NCBI RefSeq assembly: GCF_033568475.1
Contig: NC_133122.1
Coordinates: 19,971,206 to 20,035,205, forward strand
Length of the DNA stretch: 64,000 nucleotides
Direction of reading: 5' to 3'
DNA from: Henckelia pumila
Lineage: Eukaryota; Streptophyta; Magnoliopsida; Lamiales; Gesneriaceae
A program made the translations under genes and the position numbers. Below, piece by piece: positions 55,001-64,000 of the stretch. How positions within the stretch are numbered: the stretch's first letter is position 1; each line of letters begins with the position of its first letter. The notes beneath the pieces were generated by a model. That model was not told the DNA's origin, did not search any database, and was given only the letters and a program-made list of their open reading frames with translations.

Positions 55001-56647
55001 GAGGAATATCACTGCTCTGAGATGCATAAAAAGTGAACGGGTCGCCCCCTGTAGGTCTCACTGACACTGATCTCCGACGAAAATCAATCGAAGCTCCATT
55101 GACTGTCAACCAGTCCATACCCAAAATAAGATCAAAACCACTCAAAGGCAAGACTACTACATCTGCTCGAATGGAGTGTCCCTGCAGCTCTAACTCCAGT
55201 CCTCGAATAACCTTCGAGGTAGACATAATCTGCCCTGACGGCATAGTAACATCATACCCGCTGTCACTACTCTCAGGTGTGATGCCTACCCGTCTGATAA
55301 ACTCCAGGGAGATAAACGAATGCGTAGCCCCTGAATCTAGCAACGCAAACGTGGAGTTGCCCCCAACTAGAATTCTCCCTGCACGCAGAAAATTCCCAAC
55401 AGTTTCATACCACTTCTAATTTTTTCCCAAACGAGTCACTACAAGTTCTTAATTCTAATCACAAGTAAAACATGCTTCCTATTCTAACATGCAGTTAAAT
55501 GACCCAAATAACAAGAATTTCAAATTAAATACTAAATCTTTAACCAAAGGAGAATTTATGAAAAATACTAGGGATAGGATGTACCGGTGATCAAGGAGGT
55601 GTCAGGATCGACCTCCTCAGCCTGCATCACGAACACCCTACCAGCGGTGTTCTTCTTCCTGGGGCAGTTAGCAATCTGATGCCCCGGCTCTCTGCAGTGG
55701 AAGCAAACTCCTGCTCCCAATAGGCAAGGTCCCGAATGCATCTTCTGGCACTTCGGGCAAGTGGGATGAGCTATGGCATTAGGGGCCCCGCCCCTCTGCT
55801 GCTGCTGCGGCCTCTGCTGCTGTGGCCTCTGCTGCTGATTCGGGCCCTTAGCCGGCCCTGTATACTGCTTCTTCGCAGGTGGCTGCGAAGATGGTCGCTG
55901 ATATCCTGTCTGTACAAACTGCCTCTTGCCCTGCTGCTCTCTCTGGATCGCTCTCCGACCCTCCTCAGAACGCAAGGCCCTGCTGACTGCAGACTCATAT
56001 GTAAACACGTCTGCCATGCGCACGTCATGCCTGATCTCAGCCTTCAGGCCCTCAACAAACTGTCGCAGCTTCTCCTGCGGACTATCGGCAATCATGGGCA
56101 CAAAACGACAGCCCCTCTCAAACTGGCTTATGTACTCCACCACAGATCTGTCCCCCTGACGGAGACTCATGAACTCCCGGATCATGCGACTGCGCACATC
56201 CTCAGTGAAATATTTGGCGTAGAAGATACGCCTAAACTCAGCCCATGTCAGAGTAGGTAGATGGACTCCTCGTACTGCACCCTCCCACCATGAGGCTGCA
56301 TCGCCTCGCATCATGTATGTAGCACAACTCACCCTGTCGGCGTCTGTGATCCCCATATAGTCAAAGATGGACTCAAGTGAGCGAATCCATCCCTCAGCCA
56401 CCAACGGATCGGTGGTCCCCAAGAACTCCTTAGGCCCCTTCTTCTGGAACCTCTCGGCGACGTCCTCCTCGTGGGACAGTCTGGGACGGGCTGCCTGCTG
56501 CTCCAGCAAGGCAGTAATACCCGCCATCATCGTGGCACTGGCCTGCTCCAGTGCCGTCATGGGGTGCTGCTGAGGTGGCGGTGGAGGTGGATGTGGAGGT
56601 CTCCCACGTCGATTCACCTGTCTGGGAGGCATTCTGCACCACCACAT
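52005..56647 (-). CDS. Element B gag-pol polyprotein, spliced gene
   Basis: Exon 1 (56,647-55,585) encodes Gag. It has a proline-rich N-terminus, a gag domain with [21 protein letters not shown] and [16 protein letters not shown], and a CCHC knuckle [14 protein letters not shown]. Exon 2 (55,378-52,005) continues in frame into protease ([10 protein letters not shown]) and RT with intact FIDDIL. It then gives RNase H (YTDAS), integrase ([42 protein letters not shown]), a GPY/F-type module and a chromodomain-like end containing EEATWE. Total is about 1,480 residues with no internal stop. If the 206-bp intron is kept, translation stops at 55,568 and makes only Gag (359 residues). The natural start may be the sixth codon (56,632). 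All catalytic motifs I looked for are present, so the gene is probably competent. Confidence 0.88.
55379..55584 (-). other. Predicted 206-bp intron between gag and pol of element B
   Basis: On the coding strand the donor is GTACATCC directly after ACCG, and the acceptor follows a pyrimidine-rich stretch, TTTTCTGCGTGCAG. The interior is AT-rich (about two-thirds), unlike the flanking exons. It contains an early in-frame TAG at 55,568 and further stops. Splicing joins the codons for T-G and R-I-L-V, giving the sequence expected between a zinc knuckle and a retroviral-type protease. Not tested by RNA. Confidence 0.72.
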
Positions 56648-56804
56648 ATTTATTTACGTAAATCGCCATGCATAACTAAGTGTTTTGAAATTAATACTAA
56701 CTTAAATTCTAGAAATTAAATCATGCTATAAACATTTAAAACTTACAGACCGGTAGCGTGGATTTCTGAGCTCGCATAGCAGTGAGGACCCCTCCGAGGA
56801 CCGT

Positions 56805-56816
56805 GCTTTGATACCA
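56805..56816 (-). other. Primer binding site of element B
   Basis: The plus strand GCTTTGATACCA is TGGTATCAAAGC on the coding strand, one base from the canonical initiator-tRNA-Met site, 2 bp inside the 5' LTR. Confidence 0.82.
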
Positions 56817-56818
56817 AC

Positions 56819-59630
56819 TGAAACGACCCTAACTCTATAATAAATAAATATGCGGAATTTTTTTTTTTTTTTTATTTACTTACTAAATAAAATATGTACA
56901 TATATGCCCATACATATATGCACAGAATAAAAATATTTAAAATGAATAAACAATTAAATACTTAAATAAAAATGCATTCTTAAAAATATAATAAATATCT
57001 GAGTCAAACATTAATTAAAAATATACTGCATAAGTAAATAAAAGTTTGCATGCACTGAAAAAATTAAATAAATATTCTAGACCCCCAATCACTGAAAATA
57101 ATAAAAATGTATCATGCTGACAAGAACAATCACATGCATAGCGACTCAGAATATTTCACGGTCACGGGGCCACTGCATGCATGCTCATACGTCCTCGCCT
57201 CCGGTGGGTACAATGTCATCCTCAACGTACTCACCTGCACCATACCAGTGTAGTGAGCCTAGAGGCCCAACATGCTAACATAACAAGGGTTTAAAATAAT
57301 TTAAACCAATTTAATACTAATACATACATATACATGAATGAGCATGCTTAAAAATTACATAACATAACTTAATTAAATAAACATAATACATAACATAATA
57401 CATAACATTATTGAGCAATTTATTTTCTAACATAGCATGGTTGTATCCGTAGTGTAACCTTAAATCATACATTAAATACTGATCAGCGTGGAAACCTACG
57501 TACGTGGCCGGTGACGAATCACCTCTTAAATTGGCAGTAAACTGCCCTTCAATCATATGGGGACGAATCCCCCTTAAATTGTCACACTACTTCAACTTCC
57601 AACATAAAATATTTTTATTGCTCAACTTAAACATTAAATCATGCATAAAATATTATTTCATGAATGCATGTACTTGAATAAAATGTGTGTCCATCATATA
57701 TATTTAATTTAATTTCTTACTAACATATAAATATTAAAATAACTTAAATGCATATAAATAATTAAATATATATTCAGGACACATGCAAATTTTCTCATGG
57801 ATGGTCCTGGACTGCTGGCCCTAACACTCAAGCCCATTAACTTAAAACTGGCCCATTAACATACTTAAGCCCATTATTTCAAACTTTAAGCCCAAATAAT
57901 TATTCTAAGCCCAATTAAATTAATAAAGCCCATTAAAATTACACTAAGCCCAATAACACTTAAACTGGCCCATTGGGCCCAAAAACCCAAAGACTGGCCC
58001 ATTAACTTTTATGGGCCCAAAAGTCCATAAAATAAATGGACTAACTTAATTAAAATTTTAAAAGTCCAAATAAAATTATTTGGGAGTCCAAATAATTTTA
58101 TTTCAATTTATTTGACCCAAAAACACATAAATTCGTAAAATACTTTAAAAATAAAAAAACTCGAGCCCGGCCCACCAAACTCGGACCCGAACTCACTAAC
58201 CCGACCCACTACCTAACCGCCCCGACCCGGACCCAATACCCGACCCGGAACCACTCCCAAAGCCCCAACTCAATCACCCTCTTCCCTGCACTGCTGCGGC
58301 CACGAGCAGTTGCAAAGAACGCCGGCGGCCGCCATGCTCCGGCCACCCACCGGCCGGAGCACCACCCCTAGGACTTAGCTCACATCCAGACCTTTCCAAC
58401 AAGCCAAGAACCAGCCCAAACCGTCGACTATGGAGTGAGAACGAAGCCCTGCAACCCGGCCCTTCTGCACTGTCGCGCAGACCCGAGCAGCTGCGGGAAA
58501 ACCCTTCGTCCTCGAAGCTCCGACCACGAAAGCCCATGCAACCTTCTGCAAAAACTTAGAAAACTCAAATGGGGTTCTAACCCAACCGGCCTTACCCTAA
58601 ACCGTGGTCTGAGGAAGGAGAACGAAGCTCCCTTCCTTGAAACCCTGTTCTGCGCACTTGGAGAGGCAGAAACGAACCAGCTCAATTTCTGGGCTCTTTT
58701 GGCTCGAACCGTCCGAGCCAATCGAGCCTAGACTCTCCCTAGACATCCTAGGGACCCTGTCCAGCAGCCTAGACACACCCATGGCTAAGAAACATGAGCA
58801 TGACAATCAAACTCACACTACAAGCCATAAATTTCATGATGGCCGAAACCTTTCTGAAAATTTTTGAAAGTTTTTTGATGCATACACAATACCCACATAT
58901 TATACTGATATGGCACGAAATTAAGAGAAGGAATCATGCCTTTCACCGAAGATGACGAGAAAACACGAGCGTGGGGCGGTTCCGGGACGACGGGACGATG
59001 ACTCGGCTTGAAAACCACACGAATTGAGGCTATGGAGTCCTTGGAGAATGCTATCTGATGAAGAATATGGAGAATGGAGGGGAGGTAGGCGGCTGATGCT
59101 AGGAGAATGGCGTAGGGTTTGGGGATTATTTTAGGTAGATAATGGTTTAATAATTAAAATAGGAAGATAATAACATAATTAAAATAATCCCAACTTTAAA
59201 AATAATAATACTAACATAAATATTATAAAATCTCGAAATAATAATTTTAGGGAATTTTAAAGATAATAAAAAGTCAATATTTTGGCTTAATTTGAATAAA
59301 AATGGACTCCTAAAATTAAATAAAATTAAATACTTAAAATTTTGAGATAATAAAACTCAAAATAATATTTTAAGGCTCTAAAAAGGCTCATAAAATAATT
59401 TGGGTGGAAAGTTGTCATCTCGTCCGTCCACGGTCCCGTCTACGCGATCAAATAATTAAAATACTAAAAATCATAAAAATTACTAATTATGGGTTAAATG
59501 CTTAAAAAAATAAATTAAATCATGCACAAATAATTCACATAATTATTTAACCCATAAATCATAAATTTAAATAATTAAATATCTTAATTATGCAGGCGGA
59601 TTTATGTAATTAAAAATACCGGGTGTTACA
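56819..59630 (-). repeat. Element B 5' LTR (2,812 bp)
   Basis: The partner of 49,147-51,960. Substitutions noticed lie near 58,182, 58,239, 58,532, 58,658 and 58,913, plus small length differences. Confidence 0.95.
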
Positions 59631-60505
59631 GAGTGCCTGTGAGCATTGTCAGCGATCGGGACCCCAGGTTCACTTCTAGATTCTGGGGGAGTGTTCAGCG
59701 TGCGATGAGTACTACTCTCAGTTTGAGTACTGCCTATCATCCGGAGACTGATGGTCAGTCAGAGCGCACTATCCGTACTTTGAAGGATATGCTTAGAGCG
59801 TGCGTCATGGATTTTGGTTCAGCCTGACAGGATCATTTGCCGTTGATCGAGTTCGCGTACAATAACAGCTATCATACTAGTATTGGGATGGCACCTTTTG
59901 AGGCGTTGTACGCGCGACGTTGTCGTACTCCACTCTTCTGGGAAGAAGTGGGGGAGAGATAGGCTGAGGGACCGGAGTTTATCCAGCAGGCGATAGACAT
60001 TGTTGATCAGATCAAGAAACGGATTAAGACTGCATAGGATCGTCAGGCCAGCTATGCTAATATCAAGCGTAGGCCTTTGCAGTTCGATGTCGGGGAGAAA
60101 GTGTTTCTGAGAGTGTCACCTTTCCGCAAGATTCTCAGATTTGGCCTTAAGGGCAAGTTGTTTCCCAGGTTTATCGGTCTGTTTGAGATCTTGGAGAGCA
60201 TTGGCGATTTGGCTTATCGACTAGCTTTGCCACCGCATCTATCCAGTATTCACGACGTGTTCCACGTATCTCTGTTGCGACGGTATGTGGCGGATGAATC
60301 TCATATTCTGCAGCGGTCTGAGGTTCAGGTGAACAAGGATTTGACTTATGTTGAGAAACCTATTCGTATCCTGGATTTTAAGGATAAGGTTTTGCGGAAC
60401 AAAGTCATTCCTCTGGTTTTAGTTCAGTGGCAGCACCGAGACACTGAGGAAGCTACTTGGGAGCTTGAGGACAGGATGCGTGAAGACCATCCTGAGTTGT
60501 TTTGA
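59631..60505 (+). pseudogene. Element A integrase C-half and chromodomain-like tail
   Basis: This continues the frame broken at 49,146: [16 protein letters not shown] and AYHPETDGQSERT of the integrase core, then the C-terminal domain ([28 protein letters not shown]). It ends in EEATWELEDRM. Three in-frame stops interrupt it: TGA 59,825, TAG 59,960 and TAG 60,035. All are explained by TGG or CAG codons changed by a C-to-T or G-to-A step. Together with 45,600-49,146 this is one inactivated gag-pol gene. Confidence 0.9.
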
Positions 60506-60627
60506 TTTCATTCTTAAATTGTATTCAGTTGCAAACTCTGTAAACGTTTGATTTGAATAAAGAATGTTTCTGATTTCTGTATTACATTCAGTACTTAAGA
60601 TCTGATTTCGAGGACGAAATATCTTAA

Positions 60628-60640
60628 GTGGGGGAGAATG
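60628..60640 (+). other. Polypurine tract of element A
   Basis: AAGTGGGGGAGAA immediately precedes the 3' LTR. Upstream is GAGGACGAAAT, a phrase also found next to the tracts of elements B and C in variant form. Confidence 0.9.
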
Positions 60641-61930
60641 TAGTAGCCCGTAACCAAAATCAGTAATTAAGGAATTAATCATAATTACTTGAATAGGTTC
60701 GGAAGTTCCGAACAGGATCGGAAGCTCCGATGCAGGATCGGAAGCTCCGATCATATTACGTCAGGCATGACGATTGGCTAGATCGGAAGCTCCGATCAGG
60801 ATCGGAAGCTCCGATCACCCCTATCCGAAGTCAACCAGTGATATTTTGACACGTGGCAGATCAGGATCTTCGGAAGCTCCGATGGCAGGATCGGACGTTC
60901 CGATCGAGGATCGGAAGTTCCGATCGTTGTCTATAAATAGAGGGCCGGGGCTTCATTTCCAATTGCCAATTCCGAGTATTTCCCTCTCCTTTCTAGTCTA
61001 TTCGAGTTGTTCTAGCCTTCCTAGGCTTGACCCGGCGGTCGGCGAGGCGTTCGGAAGTCGTAGCAGAGTTGTGCCCAAGTTCTGGAGGCATCGATATCAA
61101 AGGGCTAACGACGGACGAAGGTATAGCTTTTGCTTCCTATAAATATTTAGGAGTATGCAAAAGCTTAGTTAAGGCTTTTAGAGCACTTTAATGATAGTAG
61201 TATCATTTGGCAGTGTAGAGCAGACTATAGGCGTGGACCTAGAGTTGGTAGAGCTTACACTGTTTTGAGGTACGGAAGTACTGTTCGAGATATCCTGACT
61301 GAGTATGCATGTATTATGTGACTGCATGGTTTATATGTCATTGATTTATGCTGCATTCATTTGCATACTGAGCTATCTCCTTCGAGATGTCTGCTAGTAG
61401 GGTTTTTCCCTATCCTGTTAGTGGTTGGACTTCCATCGATTTGGGTCCGACATATCCACTTGTATTATGGTATGGAAGCCACCTCCTGAAGCAACGGCAC
61501 AGCGTGCTACATACCAGGGCCCGGTCTGTCTCTGTTATCTGATCCTTGACCTCGAGTTTATAGGGAGTTTCACTTTGCATGCATGTATACTCATACTCTC
61601 GTACTGAGCGTTTTATGCTCACGTCTCGTACTCTGTGTTTCTGGACACCCTATTCCATGGGGCAGGTTTGCGATTAGACGAGGCGGGTGGATCCAAGAGG
61701 GGCTAGTCAGTGGTTGACCAGCTGGAGCTTCGTCTAGGTTTTATTTCTGTTGTTTTGAGGTTGATACAGCTATTCGATTTGGTTGTATATTATTTGGATA
61801 AATTACAGATTCCTTTACTTGAGATTGTATAACGTTTATGGTTTTCGCAGTTTTATTCTGATATCTGTTTAATTAAGTTAATTGCATGCCTAAGTTCTGT
61901 TAGTAGGTGATCCGGGTAAGGGTCACTACA
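60641..61930 (+). repeat. Element A 3' LTR (1,290 bp)
   Basis: Collinear with 44,232-45,524. TATAAATA lies at 60,932-60,939. Relative to the 5' LTR it has gained one palindrome unit near 60,797-60,815 and lost one near 60,906. Frames of 60-122 codons inside are LTR sequence, not genes. Confidence 0.93.
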
Positions 61931-62100
61931 TGTCTTCAGCTTCCTTGAACGCTTGCATTTATAGCTGAGGTTCCACTCGTTTCACCGAGAAACTTCAGGA
62001 AATCTTACAGTTGTCTTGTATTTTTTTATGCCATTATTGATGACATCTTTTACTAGTGGAGGAATCACATGTCTGCCACTTTTTTTTGACTTTATTCTCC
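61931..62100 (-). promoter_or_regulatory. Putative pararetroviral full-length-transcript promoter
   Basis: On the minus strand a CTATAAATG box (plus-strand 61,956-61,963) sits about 25 bp from the element A insertion. Upstream (62,020-62,080) come ACATGTGATTCCTCCACT and then AAGATGTCATC. This is reminiscent in order and spacing of the as-1 region of caulimovirus 35S-type promoters, although the TGACG cores are imperfect. It follows a reading frame lying between the RT and the promoter, as in caulimovirid genomes. Assignment is inference from layout and resemblance. Confidence 0.5.
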
Positions 62101-62113
62101 TCACATGTTTGCT

Positions 62114-62990
62114 TTATTGTTGTCGGGGAATCTTTTGCTTTTGAAGTAGGCCCCTGTGAAAACGCATCTTCAATGGTCCTTGTCCACCTTTGCTTGTCTC
62201 GGAAAAATCCTTTCGATCCATTCGGGGTCTAAAGGTTTTTCCAAATTCTGGCTCCTTTTGATTTGGGCATTCTGAGCAGATATTCTCTGACCATTGTCCA
62301 ATATGAGCCATGCTACAAAATTTTCGGCGAGTTTCTTTACTCTCCGGCAGCTTGTTGTTCCACAAAAGATTTCTCTTCTTTTCAAAGAGTTCTTCCGCAA
62401 AGGCTGTACTTTTCCCTGTCATTGTGTTTAACAGGAGCGATCCATTCACAGAATTATGATAAAACTTAAATGGAAACTTGACTTTGTCCATCTCAGTAAG
62501 ACAGACCCAAATACCCCATGCCCTTCTGGTTTAGATCTCATTTTCCCCGAAAGTGGACACTAAGGGTATTTCTTCAGTTTTAGGATCCTTGATAAACTTG
62601 TGACTATTTATATCAAGTCTCCTTAGCTTGATGAAATAAAAGGGTTCGTGTGATCCTTTCACTGTTGGTTCCGGAGCTGCACTGAAAAAGTATAACTCAA
62701 GCACATCTCCTCTGGACAAATGATCGTTATTTGCCCATGTTTCTTGGACTGCTTCCTGAATCCATTTCGGTAACTGTGATATCTCCGGAAAGCTTGGTGA
62801 CGTTGTATAAACTGAGGCCAAGGCTCCAAATTCATACCAGAGCTTTACATCCTTAGGATTGACATTGTTTTTTAGCCAAACCCTTGGATATATCCCTGCC
62901 ACATCAACCCTACAAGTGTTAGGGATAATTTCACTTCTTGTACTTAATTTCTCCCACCTTTGTTGATAAACCGGATGACTATAACCACCC
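62114..62990 (-). pseudogene. Pararetroviral reading frame of unassigned function, one internal stop
   Basis: A minus-strand frame runs from about 62,990 to 62,114 and is interrupted only by one in-frame TAA at 62,531-62,533; the two open parts (123 and 125 residues plus an upstream stretch without an ATG) are collinear. Recognisable text includes LWYEFGALASVY and HEPFYFIKLRRLDIN. I do not recognise the domain. Its place between the RT/RNase H frame and the promoter is where many caulimovirids encode their translational transactivator, which is only a positional hint. The stop makes this copy inactive. Confidence 0.5.
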
Positions 62991-63049
62991 CTTGGTTATT
63001 CCAGAACCTCTATTATAACCGATAGGGCCCTCAAGTGTATAACTCACAC

Positions 63050-63523
63050 TATATAACTGAAGAAGGAAACTCGGAAATTCGTAATTGAAAATGAACTCTG
63101 AACGGCCCTATTTATAGCCAAATTTCTCGGCCAGGATCGGAACTTCCGATTTTGGGATCGGAGCTTCCGATCCAGCTCATTGCGTGCATGTCTGCCACGC
63201 CAGGATCGGAACTTCCGATCTACGATCGGAGCTTCCGATCTGCTCTATGACCGACACTTGTCAAAACTCGCGACTGAGTCATCGATCATTTCTGACAGCT
63301 GGGGATCGGAACTTCCGTTCCAGGATCGGAGCTTCCGTTCCGATCGGAGCTTACTATCCGGGATCGGAGCTTACTATCCGGGATCGGAACTTACTATCCG
63401 GCCCAAAATGAAAAAGCCCAAATTTTACTTTTGAAGTCCAATAACACTCCGAAATTGGTTAAATACCAACCCTTAATCATGTTCAACATATTATTATCTT
63501 AAAATGGTTTCTGGGTTACTACA
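63050..63523 (-). repeat. Truncated LTR fragment with palindrome-TATA module
   Basis: On the minus strand it starts TGTAGTAACCCAG (63,523), the same opening as the LTRs of element C. It has at least five palindrome units of the GATCGGAACTTCCGATC type (63,134-63,385), then TATAAATAG (plus-strand 63,109-63,116). A short region follows that is similar to the start of the LTR A transcript (TTCATTTTCAATTACGAATT versus TTCATTTCCAATTGCCAATT). Similarity fades near 63,050. The rest of the LTR and any partner are missing, and no 5-bp duplication was found. Confidence 0.6.
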
Positions 63524-64000
63524 ATATGCATGGTATTTCCCCATCTGGAGTGATCTTGGTAAGGACCGCTGCCCACCAATCGTCACTGGCATCCGTAAAT
63601 AATACCAGATCATCTTCATCTAAGGGTATAGCCATTTTTGGGAGATTCTTACATATCTCTTTTAATTGGTTTACCCCTTTAGTATGGTCATCGGTCCATA
63701 TAAATCTAGCATCCTTTTTTAACAAAGGACTGAACACTTTTCTGTACATTGCTAAGTTGTTAATGAACATCCCTGCAAAATTAACTACTCCAAGAAAACT
63801 CTGGAGTTGTTTTACGTCTTTGAGTTTATCTGGAAAATTCTTTACCTTTTCCACAATATGGGGTTGCAGAATTATTCCAGTTTCATCAATCTCAATACCA
63901 AGGAATTCAATTTTCCTTGTTGCTATAACTGCTTTCTTTTCAGATAAGACCAGTCCTTCTTGTTTACAAATTTTAGAGAAAATCTCTAAGTGTTTAACGT
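63524..64000 (-). pseudogene. Endogenous caulimovirid-type RT/RNase H fragment
   Basis: An uninterrupted minus-strand frame enters from beyond the right edge and runs to 63,524. There the LTR fragment truncates it and a stop follows at once. It covers the end of the RT palm and the connection (QLQSFLGVVNFAG, KKDARFIWTDD) and the start of RNase H with LFTDASDDWWAAVL. The DASDDWW form is typical of plant pararetroviruses (Caulimoviridae), whereas gypsy elements have TDAS followed by a Gly-rich turn. The RNase H end is missing, so this copy is defective. Genus not assigned. Confidence 0.78.

Larger units (their letters stand above)
49147..59630 (-). mobile_element. Ty3/gypsy LTR retrotransposon B, young and apparently intact
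   Basis: The ends TGAAACGACCC (49,147) and GGGTGTTACA (59,630) are flanked by a perfect 5-bp duplication GAGTG (49,142-49,146 and 59,631-59,635). The insertion interrupts the integrase frame of element A, which resumes exactly. The coding strand is minus: 5' LTR 59,630-56,819, primer site, gag, intron, protease-RT-RNase H-integrase, polypurine tract, 3' LTR 51,960-49,147. By eye the 2.8-kb LTRs differ by only about five substitutions plus small indels (for example the T-run near 49,180 and an extra C near 57,570). That implies very recent insertion. The C-terminus carries a chromodomain-like tail, pointing to Tekay/Del. Confidence 0.95.
44232..61930 (+). mobile_element. Ty3/gypsy LTR retrotransposon A (degenerate, split by element B)
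   Basis: The ends TGTAGTGGCCC (44,232) and GGTCACTACA (61,930) are flanked by a perfect 5-bp duplication TGTCT (44,227-44,231 and 61,931-61,935). Without the nested 10,484-bp element B and its 5-bp duplication it is about 7.2 kb: 5' LTR, primer site, gag, protease, reverse transcriptase, RNase H, integrase, chromodomain-like tail, polypurine tract, 3' LTR. Gene order and the tail motif EEATWE suggest the Tekay/Del chromovirus lineage (inference). Five nonsense codons, one frameshift and a lost catalytic aspartate make it non-autonomous. By eye the LTRs differ at about 25-30 of 1,290 positions. Confidence 0.93.

Noticed and set aside
60774-61142. 122-codon frame and its counterpart at 44,521-44,736
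   Set aside because: LTR sequence of element A, running through the palindrome array; open by chance because the repeated unit lacks stops in that frame.
63134-63385. Possible CRISPR-like or adapter-derived repeat array
   Set aside because: The units are palindromes without regular unique spacers, so not CRISPR. AGATCGGAAG resembles a sequencing adapter start, but the units are embedded in several LTRs with family-specific variation and matching partner LTRs, so contamination is unlikely.

Overview
The window is nuclear DNA of a flowering plant. It is AT-rich, its genes have short GT-AG exons, a plastid TerC gene and a plant CYP81-type P450 are present, and LTR retrotransposons primed by initiator tRNA-Met are abundant. 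A eudicot is likely. A Lamiales species is only a guess from general feel. No prokaryotic feature, CRISPR array, tRNA or rRNA gene was seen.

Region by region. 1-18.9 kb is an accessory block. It holds a tandem duplication of a decayed locus with an NFRKB-like winged-helix fragment. The two copies have since received different insertions. Copy 1 received a 358-bp TRIM and an 815-bp hAT element; copy 2 received a 9.3-kb minus-strand Ty3/gypsy element. That gypsy element in turn carries a 600-bp hAT-like MITE and a 1,650-bp solo LTR. Two Mutator-like MITEs with perfect 9-bp target duplications lie at 0.6 and 18.9 kb. 19.4-42.2 kb is the genic core: an SGR9-like RING-H2 E3 ligase (+), a three-exon CYP81-like P450 (+), a Helitron, a coiled-coil protein of unknown function (+), an MOS11-like mRNA-export protein (-), and a 14-exon plastid TerC protein (+). 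42.2-64 kb is a nest of retroelements. A decayed endogenous pararetrovirus (minus strand) is split by a degenerate 7.2-kb gypsy element (44,232-61,930, +). That element is itself split inside its integrase by a young 10.5-kb gypsy element (49,147-59,630, -) with almost identical 2.8-kb LTRs and an intact gag-pol gene.

Most notable points. (1) The young inner element keeps gag and pol in one gene separated by a clean 206-bp GT-AG intron. Retaining the intron ends translation just after gag, and removing it joins gag to protease/pol in frame, so splicing could set the Gag:Pol ratio. (2) Several related LTRs carry an array of short perfect palindromes (core TCGGA..TCCGA) directly upstream of a TATAAATA box. 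In one element the two LTRs differ by gain or loss of whole palindrome units. (3) The tandem duplication supplies natural empty sites for three insertions. (4) The outer gypsy element sits about 25 bp downstream of the TATA box of the pararetrovirus promoter.

The host genes do not form an operon-like unit. MOS11 and TerC are divergent (1.6 kb apart) and the coiled-coil gene and MOS11 are convergent. SGR9 and MOS11 lie near each other on Arabidopsis chromosome 5 as I recall, which suggests conserved neighbourhood. All exon models are from reading splice sites and frames, without transcript support.
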